Assembly (NCBI RefSeq): GCF_002814235.1
Contig: NZ_PHSU01000003.1
Location: forward strand, 310,001-374,000
Reading direction: 5' to 3'
Length of the DNA stretch: 64,000 bases
Origin: Pseudomonas sp. QS1027
GTDB taxonomy: Bacteria; Pseudomonadota; Gammaproteobacteria; Pseudomonadales; Pseudomonadaceae
In this document: positions 44,689-54,255 of the stretch, in pieces
Layout of the letters: each line of letters opens with the position of its first letter
Position numbering within the stretch: position 1 is the stretch's first letter
The notes under the pieces: model-generated
What the model was told of the DNA's origin: nothing
Seen by the model: only the letters and a program-made list of their open reading frames with translations
Databases searched by the model: none
Position numbers and translations under genes: made by a program

Positions 44689-44740
44689 CGGCAGGTAGAT
44701 TGCGGTTTGCTGCGGTAGCGGTGGTGTATTGGGTACCGCT

Positions 44741-44818
44741 ATCGCCAGCAAGCCGGCTCCTACAGGATTTGAGTCTGGGCACGATACAAAACTGTAGGAG
44801 CCGGCTTGCTGGCGATGG
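44741..44818. repeat. REP inverted pair, type TGTAGGAGCCGGCTTGCTGGCGAT
   Basis: Arms at about 44741-44766 (ATCGCCAGCAAGCCGGCTCC, then TACAG) and 44792-44818 (CTGTAGGAGCCGGCTTGCTG, then GCGATGG), about 25 bases apart. It lies between the 3' ends of two convergent EamA genes. This is the same type as at 11092-11176. Confidence 0.9.
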
Positions 44819-44840
44819 CGTCATCCGGCACACCACCGTG

Positions 44841-45752
44841 CTATCGGTCAGCCACACTGACCGCCTTCAACACCGTCCCTGGCTTCAACACCAGCCAAAG
44901 GGCCAGCGCAATCAACACCCCGCCATACACATGGGCCATCGACAGCGGTTCGTCGAGAAACAACGCCCCCCACAACACCCCGAACGCCGGAATCATGAAG
45001 GTCACGGTCATCGACTTGACCGGACCGATATCGCTGATCAGCTTGAAATACATGATGTAGGCGAACGCCGTGCATACGAGGCCCAACCCCAGCAGCGACA
45101 GCCAGACACTCATCCCGCCCCAGCTGGCCGGTGGATGGGTGATAGCGCTGTAACCGAAGAACGGCAGGATCACCAGGGTCGCGCCGAACATGCTGCCCAT
45201 GGCCGAAAGCCGTGGATCGAGGCCGCCTTGATGGTCGAGCCAGCGACGGGTGAGGAAACCGGCAAAGCCGTAGCTGGTGGTCGCCAGCAGGCACGCCGCA
45301 GCCCCCATCAGCAAGTCGAGGTTAAAGGTCACCGGGCCCGCGCGGGTCAGCACTGCCACCCCGAACAGCCCGAGGAAGATCCCGAGCAGTTTGTTCAGGC
45401 TCAGTTTCTCGTGGAAGAACAAGCCGCCAATCAGCACGCCCATCAGCGGGGTGGTGGCGTTGAAGATCGACGAATAGCCGGCCGGCAGCACCTGCGCCGC
45501 CACTGAATACAGCGTCGCCGGCAACCCGGAGTTGATCACGCCGAGCATCAGGCAGACCTTGAACTTGCCTTTGAAGTCCCAGTTGACGCGCATCAGCGTG
45601 AGGATCACCAGCAAACCCACCGCGGCAATCGAAACACGGAAAAAGGCGGTGGGAAAGGCTCCGAGCACTGGAGCAATGATTCGCATGAACAGGAAACTGG
45701 CGCCCCAGACGGCGGCCAGCATGAACATGCGCAGAATATCGACGGGTCTCAC
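44841..45752 (-). CDS. EamA-family (DMT) transporter
   Basis: A 303-residue ten-TM DMT exporter with two EamA repeats. The start is GTG at 45752, with CCAAGGAAG as ribosome site upstream; the frame's further upstream part reads as non-coding. The protein begins RPVDILRMFMLAAVWGASFLF. The substrate is unknown. It is divergent from aceK and convergent with the other EamA gene. No regulator lies beside it. Confidence 0.86.
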   Translation of the reverse strand: MRPVDILRMFMLAAVWGASFLFMRIIAPVLGAFPTAFFRVSIAAVGLLVILTLMRVNWDFKGKFKVCLMLGVINSGLPATLYSVAAQVLPAGYSSIFNATTPLMGVLIGGLFFHEKLSLNKLLGIFLGLFGVAVLTRAGPVTFNLDLLMGAAACLLATTSYGFAGFLTRRWLDHQGGLDPRLSAMGSMFGATLVILPFFGYSAITHPPASWGGMSVWLSLLGLGLVCTAFAYIMYFKLISDIGPVKSMTVTFMIPAFGVLWGALFLDEPLSMAHVYGGVLIALALWLVLKPGTVLKAVSVADR

Positions 45753-45894
45753 GGTTGCTTCCTTGGCAGGGTAGGGCGAGCAAGTGTCACCGCATGTAAC
45801 TGGCAAGGCAATGGTTGCGTTGCCCGAGGGTTGGCCTCTAAGCTCAAGCGAGTCGCGAACAGAACAATTTCGAAAATAGCGCAGGGGTTCCACT

Positions 45895-47616
45895 ATGCCG
45901 CAGCCATGGCCGGCCGCTGATATCGCCCGCATGATCCTCGATGGCTTCGACGATTATCGCGAGCACTTTCGCCAGATCACCGATGGTGCCCGCGGCCGTT
46001 TCGAAGGCGCCCACTGGCAGGAAGCGCAGGTGGCTTCGGCGGCACGGATCAATCTGTACGAAGAGAAGGTCGGCGAGGTCAACGCCCGGCTGCGCGCCGG
46101 CTTCGATGAAAGTACCTTGCTCGATGTCACGCTCTGGCCCCTGGTGAAAAGCGCCTATATCAGCCTGATCGACCTGCGTTTCGACGATGAGCTGGCGGAG
46201 ACCTGGTACAACTCGACCTTTTGCGGCCTGTTCAGCCACGACCTGATCAGCGACGGTTGCATGTTTATCCACACCACCCGGCCTTCGCTGCGTCGGGCGC
46301 GGGCGGCGCAGACCCGGACCTATCGGCCCCAGGGCGAATTGTCCGGCATGCTCGAACAGATTTTCGCCGACTACAGCTTCAGCGAAGACTACGCCGATTT
46401 ACCGGGAGACCTGCGGCGTCTGGAAGCCCGTTTGCGGGAAAACCTGCCGGACTGGGTGTGCAAGGACCCGCAGTTGAGCGTCGAGCTGTTCTCCTCGGTG
46501 CTCTATCGCAACAAGGGTGCCTACCTGGTGGGGCGGATCTACACCCATGATGAGCAGTGGCCGCTGGTGATTCCGCTGCTGCACCGTGAGGGGCATGGCA
46601 TCCAGATCGATGCGCTGATCACCGACGAAGCCGAGGTGTCGATCATCTTTTCCTTCACCCGCTCCTATTTCATGGTGGATGTGCCGGTGCCGGCGGAGTT
46701 CGTCGGCTTTCTCAAGCGCATTCTGCCGGGCAAGCATATCGCCGAGCTGTACACCTCCATCGGTTTCTACAAGCACGGCAAGTCCGAGTTCTACCGGGCG
46801 CTGATCAATCACCTGGCCAATACCGACGACCGTTTCATCATGGCCCCGGGGGTGCGCGGCATGGTCATGAGCGTGTTTACCCTGCCGGGCTTCAACACGG
46901 TGTTCAAGATCATCAAGGACCGTTTTTCGCCGTCGAAGAACGTCGACCGCGCCACGGTGATCGAGAAGTACCGCCTGGTGAAAAGTGTCGATCGGGTCGG
47001 GCGCATGGCCGATACCCAGGAATTCGCCGATTTCCGCTTTCCCTTGAGCAAGTTCGAACCGGCCTGCCTGGAGGAGTTGCTGGAGGTGGCGGCGTCCACG
47101 GTGCAGGTCGAGGGCGACACGGTGCTGATCCGTCACTGCTGGACCGAGCGGCGCATGACCCCGCTGAACCTGTACCTGGAAAATGCCAATGATGCCCAGG
47201 TTCGCGAGGCGCTGGAGGACTATGGCCTGGCGATCAAGCAACTGGCCGCGGCGAATATCTTTCCTGGCGACATGCTGCTGAAGAACTTCGGCGTCACCCG
47301 CCATGGTCGCGTGGTGTTCTACGACTACGACGAAATCTGCTTCCTCACCGAGGCCAATTTCCGGCACATTCCCGCGCCGCGCACGCCCGAGGACGAAATG
47401 GCCTCGGAGCCCTGGTATTCCATCGGGCCGCTGGACGTGTTCCCCGAGGAGTTCCCGCCCTTCCTGTTCGCCGACATGGCGCAGCGCCGACTGTTCGACC
47501 AGTTGCATGGCGAGCTGTACAACGCCGACTACTGGAAAGGCCTGCAAGAGGCGATTCGGGCCGGCAAGGTGATCGACGTGTTTCCCTATCGCCGCAAGGA
47601 CTGGAACAACGAATAA
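45895..47616 (+). CDS. aceK: Isocitrate dehydrogenase kinase/phosphatase
   Basis: AceK phosphorylates and dephosphorylates isocitrate dehydrogenase, controlling flux at the TCA/glyoxylate branch. The 573-residue product fits the family length. The N-terminal regulatory half is followed by the kinase-like C-terminal half with the ATP site and the metal-binding region [19 protein letters not shown] near residues 470-490. The ATG at 45895 starts [17 protein letters not shown], as expected. It stands alone: in many bacteria aceK follows aceBA, but here it does not, as usual in pseudomonads. Confidence 0.95.
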   Translation: MPQPWPAADIARMILDGFDDYREHFRQITDGARGRFEGAHWQEAQVASAARINLYEEKVGEVNARLRAGFDESTLLDVTLWPLVKSAYISLIDLRFDDELAETWYNSTFCGLFSHDLISDGCMFIHTTRPSLRRARAAQTRTYRPQGELSGMLEQIFADYSFSEDYADLPGDLRRLEARLRENLPDWVCKDPQLSVELFSSVLYRNKGAYLVGRIYTHDEQWPLVIPLLHREGHGIQIDALITDEAEVSIIFSFTRSYFMVDVPVPAEFVGFLKRILPGKHIAELYTSIGFYKHGKSEFYRALINHLANTDDRFIMAPGVRGMVMSVFTLPGFNTVFKIIKDRFSPSKNVDRATVIEKYRLVKSVDRVGRMADTQEFADFRFPLSKFEPACLEELLEVAASTVQVEGDTVLIRHCWTERRMTPLNLYLENANDAQVREALEDYGLAIKQLAAANIFPGDMLLKNFGVTRHGRVVFYDYDEICFLTEANFRHIPAPRTPEDEMASEPWYSIGPLDVFPEEFPPFLFADMAQRRLFDQLHGELYNADYWKGLQEAIRAGKVIDVFPYRRKDWNNE

Positions 47617-47713
47617 CCCGTCTAGGCGCTTCGGCAACGCAGTTGGCATCATTTTTCATTGCAAATCTGCGACAATCCGCGCCTGCCTAAAATAGACGAC
47701 CTTTGCGTACCTG

Positions 47714-50700
47714 ATGACTGACGAATCGCCCGCTATCGACCAACTGCTGAAAAACCTCGACCAGGCCATGATTGCCGACCGCCACCGGTTGCGGCGGCAG
47801 TTGCTCGAGTTGCGCAAAAAGCCCGACGAAAGCAAGTTGGCCCAGTGGGTCGAGCGGATGCAGGCATCCTGTGCCCAGGTCACGGCCCGGGCCAGGAGCG
47901 TGCCGCTGATTCGTTATGACGACAGCCTGCCCATCGCCGCCAAGCGCGACGAGATCAAGGCGGCGTTGCTCAAGCACCAGGTGCTGATCATCGCCGGCGA
48001 AACCGGCTCGGGTAAAACCACCCAGTTGCCGAAGATCTGCCTGGAAATCGGCCGTGGCCAGCATGGCCTGATCGGCCACACCCAGCCGCGCCGGATCGCC
48101 GCGCGCAGTGTCGCGAGCCGGGTCGCCGACGAGTTGGCCACGCCGTTGGGCGGGCTGGTCGGGTATCAGGTGCGTTTCGAGGACCAGAGCGAAGCCAATA
48201 CCCTGGTCAAGCTGATGACCGACGGTATCCTCCTGGCGGAAACCCAGAACGACCGCTATCTGGAACGCTACGACACGATCATCGTCGACGAGGCCCACGA
48301 GCGCAGCCTGAACATCGATTTCCTCCTGGGTTATCTGAAAACCCTGCTGCCCCGGCGTCCGGACCTGAAGGTCATCATCACCTCGGCGACCATCGACCTG
48401 GAGCGCTTTTCCAAGCACTTCAACGATGCACCGATTGTCGAAGTGTCCGGACGGACTTTCCCGGTGGACACCTGGTATCGCCCGCTGACCTCGCAACAGG
48501 ATGAAGAGGGCAACAGCGTCGAGGAAGACCTGAGCGTCGACCAGGCGATTATCGCCACCCTCGACGAGATCGCCGCCTTCGAGCGCAGCGAGCGCAAGAG
48601 CCCGGGCGACGTGCTGGTGTTCCTGCCCGGCGAGCGGGAGATTCGCGACGCCGCGGACATGCTGCGCAAGGCCCAGCTCAAGCACACCGAGATCCTTCCT
48701 TTATATGCACGGCTGTCGCCGGCCGAACAGCAGCGGATTTTCCAGTCCCATCCAGGGCGTAGGGTCGTGCTGGCGACCAACGTCGCGGAAACTTCGCTGA
48801 CCGTGCCGGGGATCCGTTATGTGATCGACAGCGGTACGGCGCGGATCAGTCGCTACAGCTACCGCGCCAAGGTCCAGCGCCTGCCGATCGAAGCGGTGTC
48901 CCAGGCCAGCGCCAACCAGCGCAAGGGCCGTTGCGGCCGGGTCGAGCCGGGTATCTGCATCCGCCTGTACAGCGAGGACGACTTCAACGGCCGTCCGGAA
49001 TTTACCGATCCGGAGATCCTGCGCACCAACCTCGCAGCGGTGATCCTGCAGATGCTGCACCTGCGGCTCGGCGAGATCACGGCGTTTCCGTTTATCGAAC
49101 CGCCGGATGGCAAGGCCATCAGCGACGGTTTCAACCTGCTGCAGGAGCTGTCGGCGGTCAACCGCGAGAACCAGTTGACCCCGTTGGGCCGCCAGCTGGC
49201 GCGTCTGCCGGTGGACCCGCGCATGGGCCGCATGTTGCTGGAGGCGGCCACCCTTGGCAGTCTGCAGGAAGTGTTGATCGTCGCCAGCGCCATGTCGGTG
49301 CAGGACCCGCGCGAGCGTCCGCCGGAACGCCAGCAGGCCGCCGACCAGGCCCACGCGCAGTGGAAGGATGTGGATTCGGACTTCGCCGGCCTGATCAATG
49401 TCTGGCGTGGTTTCGAGGAACAGCGCCTGGCCCTGGGCGCGAGTGCGTTGCGCAACTGGTGCAGGAAGAATTTCCTCAATTACCTGCGGATGCGCGAGTG
49501 GCGTGATTCCCACCGGCAACTGGGCCTGATCTGCCGTGACCTGCAGTTGAGCGTCAACAAGGAACCGGCCGACTATCCCAAGCTGCACAAGGCGGTGTTG
49601 TCCGGGCTGCTCAGCCAGATCGGCCAGAAGACCGAAGATGGCGACTACCTGGGCGCCCGCCAGCGGCGCTTCTGGATTCACCCGTCCTCGGGCCTGGGGC
49701 GCAAGCGTCCGCAATGGCTGATGGCCGCCGAGCTGGTGGAAACCACCAAGCTCTATGCACGGATGGTCGCCAAGATCGAGCCGGACTGGATCGAACCCCT
49801 GGCCGGTCACCTGATCAAGAAGAACCACTTCGAGCCCCATTGGGAGAAGAAGCGCGGTCAGGTCGTGGCCTTCGAGCAGATCACCCTGTTCGGCCTGATC
49901 GTGGTCGGCCGTCGCCCGGTGCACTTCGGCCCCATCGAGCCGGTCGCCTCCCGCGAGCTGTTTATCCGCGAAGGGTTGGTGCGTGGCGAGATTCAATCGA
50001 AAGCCAAGTGCCTGAGCGCCAACCAGCAATTGCTCGAACAACTCGATGAGCTGGAGGCCAAGGCCCGCCGTCGCGATATCCTGGCCGACGAAGAAACCCT
50101 GTTCGCCTTCTACGACGCGCGGCTGCCGGCGGAGATTCACCAGACCGCGACCTTCGACAGCTGGTACCGGGTCACCAGCCAGAAAGACCCGCAACTGTTG
50201 ATCATGCGCGAAGAGGATGTCCTCGCCCGTGAAGCCAGTGAAGTTACCGCGGCGCACTATCCGGATACCCTGCACCTGGGCGACCTGGCCCTGGCCTTGA
50301 GTTATCACTTCGAGCCCAACCATCCGCGTGACGGCGTGACCCTGCGGGTGCCGGCGCCGCTGCTGCCGGCCTTGCCCGGCGAGCGCCTGGAGTGGTTGGT
50401 GCCGGGGGTGATCGAGGCCAAGTGCATTGCCCTGGTGCGCAACCTGCCCAAGGCCTTGCGCAAGAACTTCGTGCCGGTGCCGGATTTCGTCAAGGCGGCG
50501 CTGCAACGGATCGAGTTTGCCGAGGGCTCCTTGCCCCAGGCCCTGGGTCGCGAGCTGCTGCGCATGACCGGCGCGCGGGTCAGCGATGAAGCCTGGGCCG
50601 AAGCGGCGCAGCAGGTGGAAAGCCATCTGCGGATGAACCTGGAAATCGTCGACGCCCAGGGTAAGTTCCTCGGCGAAGGTCGTGACCTGGCCGAGCTGAC

Positions 50701-51625
50701 CGCACGCTTTGCCGAAGCCAGCCAGGCAGCCCTGGCCGTGCCGCAGACCGCGAAAAGCCAGCAGCCGGTACAGGCCAAGGAATTCGCCGCGGTGGCCCAG
50801 AGCACCCAGCAGAAGATCGCCGGCCTGTCGATGACGGTCTACCCGGCGCTGGTGGAGGAGGGCGGTACGGTCAAGGAAGGGCGTTTCTCGACCCCGGCCG
50901 AAGCCGAGTTCCAGCATCGCCGGGCCTTGCAGCGCCTGCTGCTGCAGCAGTTGGCCGAGCCGGCGAAGTTCCTCCGGGGCAAGTTGCCGGGCCTGACCGA
51001 GCTGGGTTTGCTTTATCGCGAACTGGGTCGGGTCGAGGCGCTGGTCGAAGATATCCTGCTGGCGAGCCTCGACAGCTGTGTACTGGAAGGCGAGGACAGC
51101 CTGCCGCGCGATGGCGTCGGGCTGGCGTCCCTGGCCGAACGCAAGCGCGGCGCCTGGACCGAGCATGCCGAACGCCTGGCGCGCCTGACGTTGGAGACCC
51201 TCAAGCTCTGGCACGGTCTGCAAAAACGCTTCAAGGGCAAGATCGACCTGGCCCAGGCGGTGGCACTCAATGACATCAAGCAGCAACTGAGCCAGCTGGT
51301 TTATCCCGGCTTCGTCCGGCAGACGCCGGGTGTCTGGCTCAAGGAGTTGCCGCGTTACCTCAAGGCCATTGAGCTGCGCCTGGAAAAACTGCCGTCCCAG
51401 GTGCAGAAGGACCGGGTCTGGAGCACCGAATTGTCGGGGCTTTGGGCCCAGTACCAGGCCCGTGCGGCCAAGCATGCCCAGGAAGGCAAGCGCGATCCGC
51501 AACTGGAGCTGTATCGCTGGTGGCTGGAAGAGTATCGGGTGTCGCTGTTTGCCCAGCAGTTGGGAACCAAGGCACCGATCTCGGACAAGCGCCTGAGCAA
51601 GCAATGGAGCCAGGTGGAAGCCTGA
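47714..51625 (+). CDS. hrpA: ATP-dependent RNA helicase HrpA
   Basis: A 1303-residue DEAH-box RNA helicase. Walker A is GETGSGKT near residues 95-102, DEAH lies near 191 (VDEAHERSLNIDFLLGYL), SAT is in IITSATID, and the C-terminal motif VI is in QRKGRCGRVEPG. The helicase-associated and OB-fold domains follow, and the long C-terminal DUF3418-type region (about 700-1290) is typical of HrpA. In E. coli it processes stalled ribosomes or mRNA. The length and domain order match the family. ATG at 47714. It starts 97 bases after aceK. Confidence 0.95.
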   Translation: MTDESPAIDQLLKNLDQAMIADRHRLRRQLLELRKKPDESKLAQWVERMQASCAQVTARARSVPLIRYDDSLPIAAKRDEIKAALLKHQVLIIAGETGSGKTTQLPKICLEIGRGQHGLIGHTQPRRIAARSVASRVADELATPLGGLVGYQVRFEDQSEANTLVKLMTDGILLAETQNDRYLERYDTIIVDEAHERSLNIDFLLGYLKTLLPRRPDLKVIITSATIDLERFSKHFNDAPIVEVSGRTFPVDTWYRPLTSQQDEEGNSVEEDLSVDQAIIATLDEIAAFERSERKSPGDVLVFLPGEREIRDAADMLRKAQLKHTEILPLYARLSPAEQQRIFQSHPGRRVVLATNVAETSLTVPGIRYVIDSGTARISRYSYRAKVQRLPIEAVSQASANQRKGRCGRVEPGICIRLYSEDDFNGRPEFTDPEILRTNLAAVILQMLHLRLGEITAFPFIEPPDGKAISDGFNLLQELSAVNRENQLTPLGRQLARLPVDPRMGRMLLEAATLGSLQEVLIVASAMSVQDPRERPPERQQAADQAHAQWKDVDSDFAGLINVWRGFEEQRLALGASALRNWCRKNFLNYLRMREWRDSHRQLGLICRDLQLSVNKEPADYPKLHKAVLSGLLSQIGQKTEDGDYLGARQRRFWIHPSSGLGRKRPQWLMAAELVETTKLYARMVAKIEPDWIEPLAGHLIKKNHFEPHWEKKRGQVVAFEQITLFGLIVVGRRPVHFGPIEPVASRELFIREGLVRGEIQSKAKCLSANQQLLEQLDELEAKARRRDILADEETLFAFYDARLPAEIHQTATFDSWYRVTSQKDPQLLIMREEDVLAREASEVTAAHYPDTLHLGDLALALSYHFEPNHPRDGVTLRVPAPLLPALPGERLEWLVPGVIEAKCIALVRNLPKALRKNFVPVPDFVKAALQRIEFAEGSLPQALGRELLRMTGARVSDEAWAEAAQQVESHLRMNLEIVDAQGKFLGEGRDLAELTARFAEASQAALAVPQTAKSQQPVQAKEFAAVAQSTQQKIAGLSMTVYPALVEEGGTVKEGRFSTPAEAEFQHRRALQRLLLQQLAEPAKFLRGKLPGLTELGLLYRELGRVEALVEDILLASLDSCVLEGEDSLPRDGVGLASLAERKRGAWTEHAERLARLTLETLKLWHGLQKRFKGKIDLAQAVALNDIKQQLSQLVYPGFVRQTPGVWLKELPRYLKAIELRLEKLPSQVQKDRVWSTELSGLWAQYQARAAKHAQEGKRDPQLELYRWWLEEYRVSLFAQQLGTKAPISDKRLSKQWSQVEA

Positions 51626-51875
51626 TGCGCGGTTTTGCGGCCGGGCTCCCAAAGGGTCCGGTGTGTTCCATTGATCTCGGCCCTAGGGCCAAATCCCAAT
51701 GTTTATGGCACACTTGGCGGCTATAAATGCCGATTCCATGGTTTGAGCGCTGCCTGCCCGACCGGGACGGAAGAAAACGACTCCAGGCCCTTTGCCGTTT
51801 TGACGGGATTGGCCCTTTTACGTATTGGTACGAATGTGCCAATGCCTTCTGCCTGAACAGAATAGAGGAACGAGC

Positions 51876-52997
51876 GTGCATAACGTCGTCATCAGCGGCA
51901 CCGGCCTGTACACCCCGGCCAACAGCATTTCCAACGAGGAGCTGGTGCAGTCTTTCAACAGCTATGTGCAGCAGTTCAACCTCGAAAACGCCGCCGCCAT
52001 CGAGCGCGGTGAAGTTCAGGCACTGACCGAGTCGAGTGCAGCATTCATCGAGAAGGCGTCCGGTATCAAGAGCCGTTTTGTCATGGACAAGGACGGCATT
52101 CTCGATCCCCAGCGCATGCGCCCGCGTCTGCCCGAGCGCTCCAACGACGAGTGGTCGATCCTCTGCCAGATGGCCATCGGTGCCGCCGAACAGGCCCTGC
52201 AACGCGCGGGCAAGACCGCGGCGGACATCGACGGCGTCATCGTCGCCTGCTCGAACCTGCAACGGGCCTACCCGGCAGTGGCCATCGAGGTCCAGGAAGC
52301 CCTCGGTATCCAGGGCTTCGGCTTCGACATGAACGTCGCCTGTTCCTCGGCGACCTTCGGCATCCAGACCGCCAGCAACAGCATTCAACTGGGCCAGGCC
52401 CGGGCGATCCTGATGGTCAACCCGGAAATCTGCACCGGCCACCTGAACTTCCGCGACCGTGACAGCCACTTCATTTTCGGTGATGCGGCGACGGCGGTAG
52501 TGGTGGAGCGGGCTGACCTGGCAACTTCGCCTTATCAGTTCGAGATTGTCGGCACCAAGTTGCTGACCAAGTTCTCCAACAACATCCGCAACAACTTCGG
52601 TTTCCTCAATCGCGCGGCGGAAGAGGGCATCGGCGCCCCGGACAAGCTGTTTGTCCAGGAAGGCCGCAAGGTGTTCCGTGACGTCTGCCCGATGGTGGCG
52701 GAGCTCATCGCTGCGCACCTGCAGGAAAACCAGCTGAACATCGGCGATGTGAAGCGTTTCTGGCTGCACCAGGCCAACCTCAGCATGAACCATCTGATCG
52801 TCAAGAAGCTGCTGGGCCGCGAGGCCACGGAAGAAGAAGCGCCAGTGATTCTCGACACCTACGCCAACACCAGCTCGGCGGGTTCGGTGATTTCGTTCCA
52901 CAAGAACCAGGACGACCTGGCGGCGGGCTCGCTGGCCGTGCTCAGCTCGTTCGGTGCCGGTTATTCGATCGGTAGCGTGATCCTGCGTAAACGTTGA
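51876..52997 (+). CDS. Beta-ketoacyl-ACP synthase III family (PA3286-like)
   Basis: A 373-residue KAS III protein. The catalytic triad is C156 (NVACSSATFG), H298 (WLHQANLSMNHLI) and N331 (TYANTSSAGS). The start is GTG at 51876 with AGAGGA upstream. It is longer than E. coli FabH (317) because of N-terminal insertions. The P. aeruginosa homologue (PA3286) is known to feed medium-chain acyl-CoAs into fatty acid synthesis; the same neighbour, an ECF sigma factor (PA3285), follows here. That role is inferred from homology and context. Confidence 0.88.
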   Translation: MHNVVISGTGLYTPANSISNEELVQSFNSYVQQFNLENAAAIERGEVQALTESSAAFIEKASGIKSRFVMDKDGILDPQRMRPRLPERSNDEWSILCQMAIGAAEQALQRAGKTAADIDGVIVACSNLQRAYPAVAIEVQEALGIQGFGFDMNVACSSATFGIQTASNSIQLGQARAILMVNPEICTGHLNFRDRDSHFIFGDAATAVVVERADLATSPYQFEIVGTKLLTKFSNNIRNNFGFLNRAAEEGIGAPDKLFVQEGRKVFRDVCPMVAELIAAHLQENQLNIGDVKRFWLHQANLSMNHLIVKKLLGREATEEEAPVILDTYANTSSAGSVISFHKNQDDLAAGSLAVLSSFGAGYSIGSVILRKR

Positions 52998-53165
52998 TCG
53001 GCGTCTTCCCGTCTGGCATCGTGTGCGCGCCAGGCGGGTAGGAGAGCTTCCTTGTTCCGATGCGTTTCAGGGAGCGATCACTATTCTTGTGTCGAACATG
53101 GGGATGGAGCAGTGGCAAAAACTGATGCTCTATGATGCCCTGGAAATCTGAACACGAGGTTGTGA

Positions 53166-53777
53166 ATGGCGGCGACGGACGATAGTCAACTGCTTGAACG
53201 CTTGTTGGCAGGCGAGCAAAAGGCCTACAAGGAGTTGGTCAGCACCTACCAGAGCGCGATGCGCGCGGTGGCCTATGCCATTGTTGGCAGTCGCCAGGCC
53301 GATGAAGCGGTCCAGGATGCCTGGCTGGCAGTGGTGCGCAACCTGGCGGGCTTCCAGGGACGTTCCAGTCTCAAGACCTGGTTGTTGACCATCACCGCCA
53401 ATGCGGCGAAGAATCGCTACAAGCAGAACCGCCGCGAAGTGCTGCTGGATGACCTGCCGTCGCCCCACGGCACCATCGGCGACGAACGCTTTGCCGCTGA
53501 CGGCCACTGGGCACTGGCTCCCCATGCCTGGCATGAAGACACTCCCGAGGCCCTGCTCAGCGAAGATGAACTGCGCCAGTGCCTGGAACACACGCTGTTG
53601 AGCTTGTCCGAGTTGCAGAGCAGTGTCTTGTTGTTGCGCGAACGCCAGGGGCTGGAACTGGAGGATATCTGTAATCTTCTGGGGATCTCGCTCTCCAATG
53701 TCAGGGTGCTGCTGCACAGGGCACGCTTGAAAGTTTTCGCGACCGTGGAGCATTTTGAGGAGACCGGCGAATGCTGA
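53166..53777 (+). CDS. ECF-family RNA polymerase sigma factor (PA3285-like)
   Basis: A 203-residue sigma-70 family factor of the ECF type. Sigma-2 (about 10-80: LVSTYQSAMRAVAYAIVGSRQADEAVQDAWLAVVRNLAGF pattern) and sigma-4 (about 130-190, ending in EDICNLLGISLSNVRVLLHRARLKVF) are present; sigma-3 is absent. The linker between them is about 45 residues and acidic. It overlaps the next gene, a predicted anti-sigma factor, by 7 bases. The upstream region 52998-53165 has no clear GGAAC-type ECF promoter that I can point to. Confidence 0.92.
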   Translation: MAATDDSQLLERLLAGEQKAYKELVSTYQSAMRAVAYAIVGSRQADEAVQDAWLAVVRNLAGFQGRSSLKTWLLTITANAAKNRYKQNRREVLLDDLPSPHGTIGDERFAADGHWALAPHAWHEDTPEALLSEDELRQCLEHTLLSLSELQSSVLLLRERQGLELEDICNLLGISLSNVRVLLHRARLKVFATVEHFEETGEC

Positions 53778-54010
53778 CCTGCAAGGAACAAGTGGCACGT
53801 TCCAGCGACTATCTCGATGGCCAGTTGAGCTTTCGGGAGCGCCTGATGGTGCGCCATCACTTGATGTTCTGCCCCAACTGCCGACGTTTCATCCGCCAGA
53901 TGCGCTTGATGCAGGCCACCCTGAAGCAAATGCCCGAACCGCCGGTCGAAAATCTCGAAGCCTTGTCCGCCCAGTTGGCCGCTCAGCACCAGAATAGCGG
54001 AAAGCCATAG
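53771..54010 (+). CDS. Soluble zinc anti-sigma factor (zf-HC2 type)
   Basis: A 79-residue anti-sigma factor. The zinc-binding motif H30-x3-C34-x2-C37 (HHLMFCPNC) follows a cysteine at C4 (CKEQV), giving the usual ZAS ligand set. There is no membrane segment, so unlike many anti-sigmas it is cytoplasmic and may sense an internal signal such as redox state at the zinc cysteines (inference). The start is ATG at 53771 inside the sigma gene (overlap 53771-53777), which implies balanced co-translation. Confidence 0.88.
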   Translation: MLTCKEQVARSSDYLDGQLSFRERLMVRHHLMFCPNCRRFIRQMRLMQATLKQMPEPPVENLEALSAQLAAQHQNSGKP

Positions 54011-54035
54011 TTCCAAAAAGCCACTATTTTTCCGC

Positions 54036-54060
54036 CAAAGCCCCGTAGACCGGGGCTTTG
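54036..54060 (+). terminator. Terminator-like hairpin after the anti-sigma gene
   Basis: Ten-base inverted repeat CAAAGCCCCG / CGGGGCTTTG with a TAGAC loop, 25 bases after the anti-sigma stop. The T run is only three bases, so termination strength is moderate. It separates the sigma operon from the porin gene. Confidence 0.75.
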
Positions 54061-54255
54061 CGATGATTCGTGTTTGTTGGAAAAAGTTCCGTCGTCACAA
54101 AACCTTCATCTACCAGAAACCGCTCTGAAATAACCCCACGCCAAGATTCCCTCCCAACAAAGCAGGTCAGGCCCCGGCAATGGCTGCGCACCCGCGTGAT
54201 GGCAACGGACGCCACAAATAGACCCGAAAAAGTTTGAATCCAGAGGAGCGAAACA

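Noticed and set aside
48701..51652. A 983-codon open frame on the minus strand inside hrpA
   Set aside because: It is the antisense shadow of a helicase gene with intact motifs in the plus frame; the shadow has no recognisable domain.
52998..53040. Hairpin CCCGTCTGGC...GCCAGGCGGG after the KAS III gene
   Set aside because: The stem has a mismatch-type pair and is not followed by a T run, so I do not call it a terminator.
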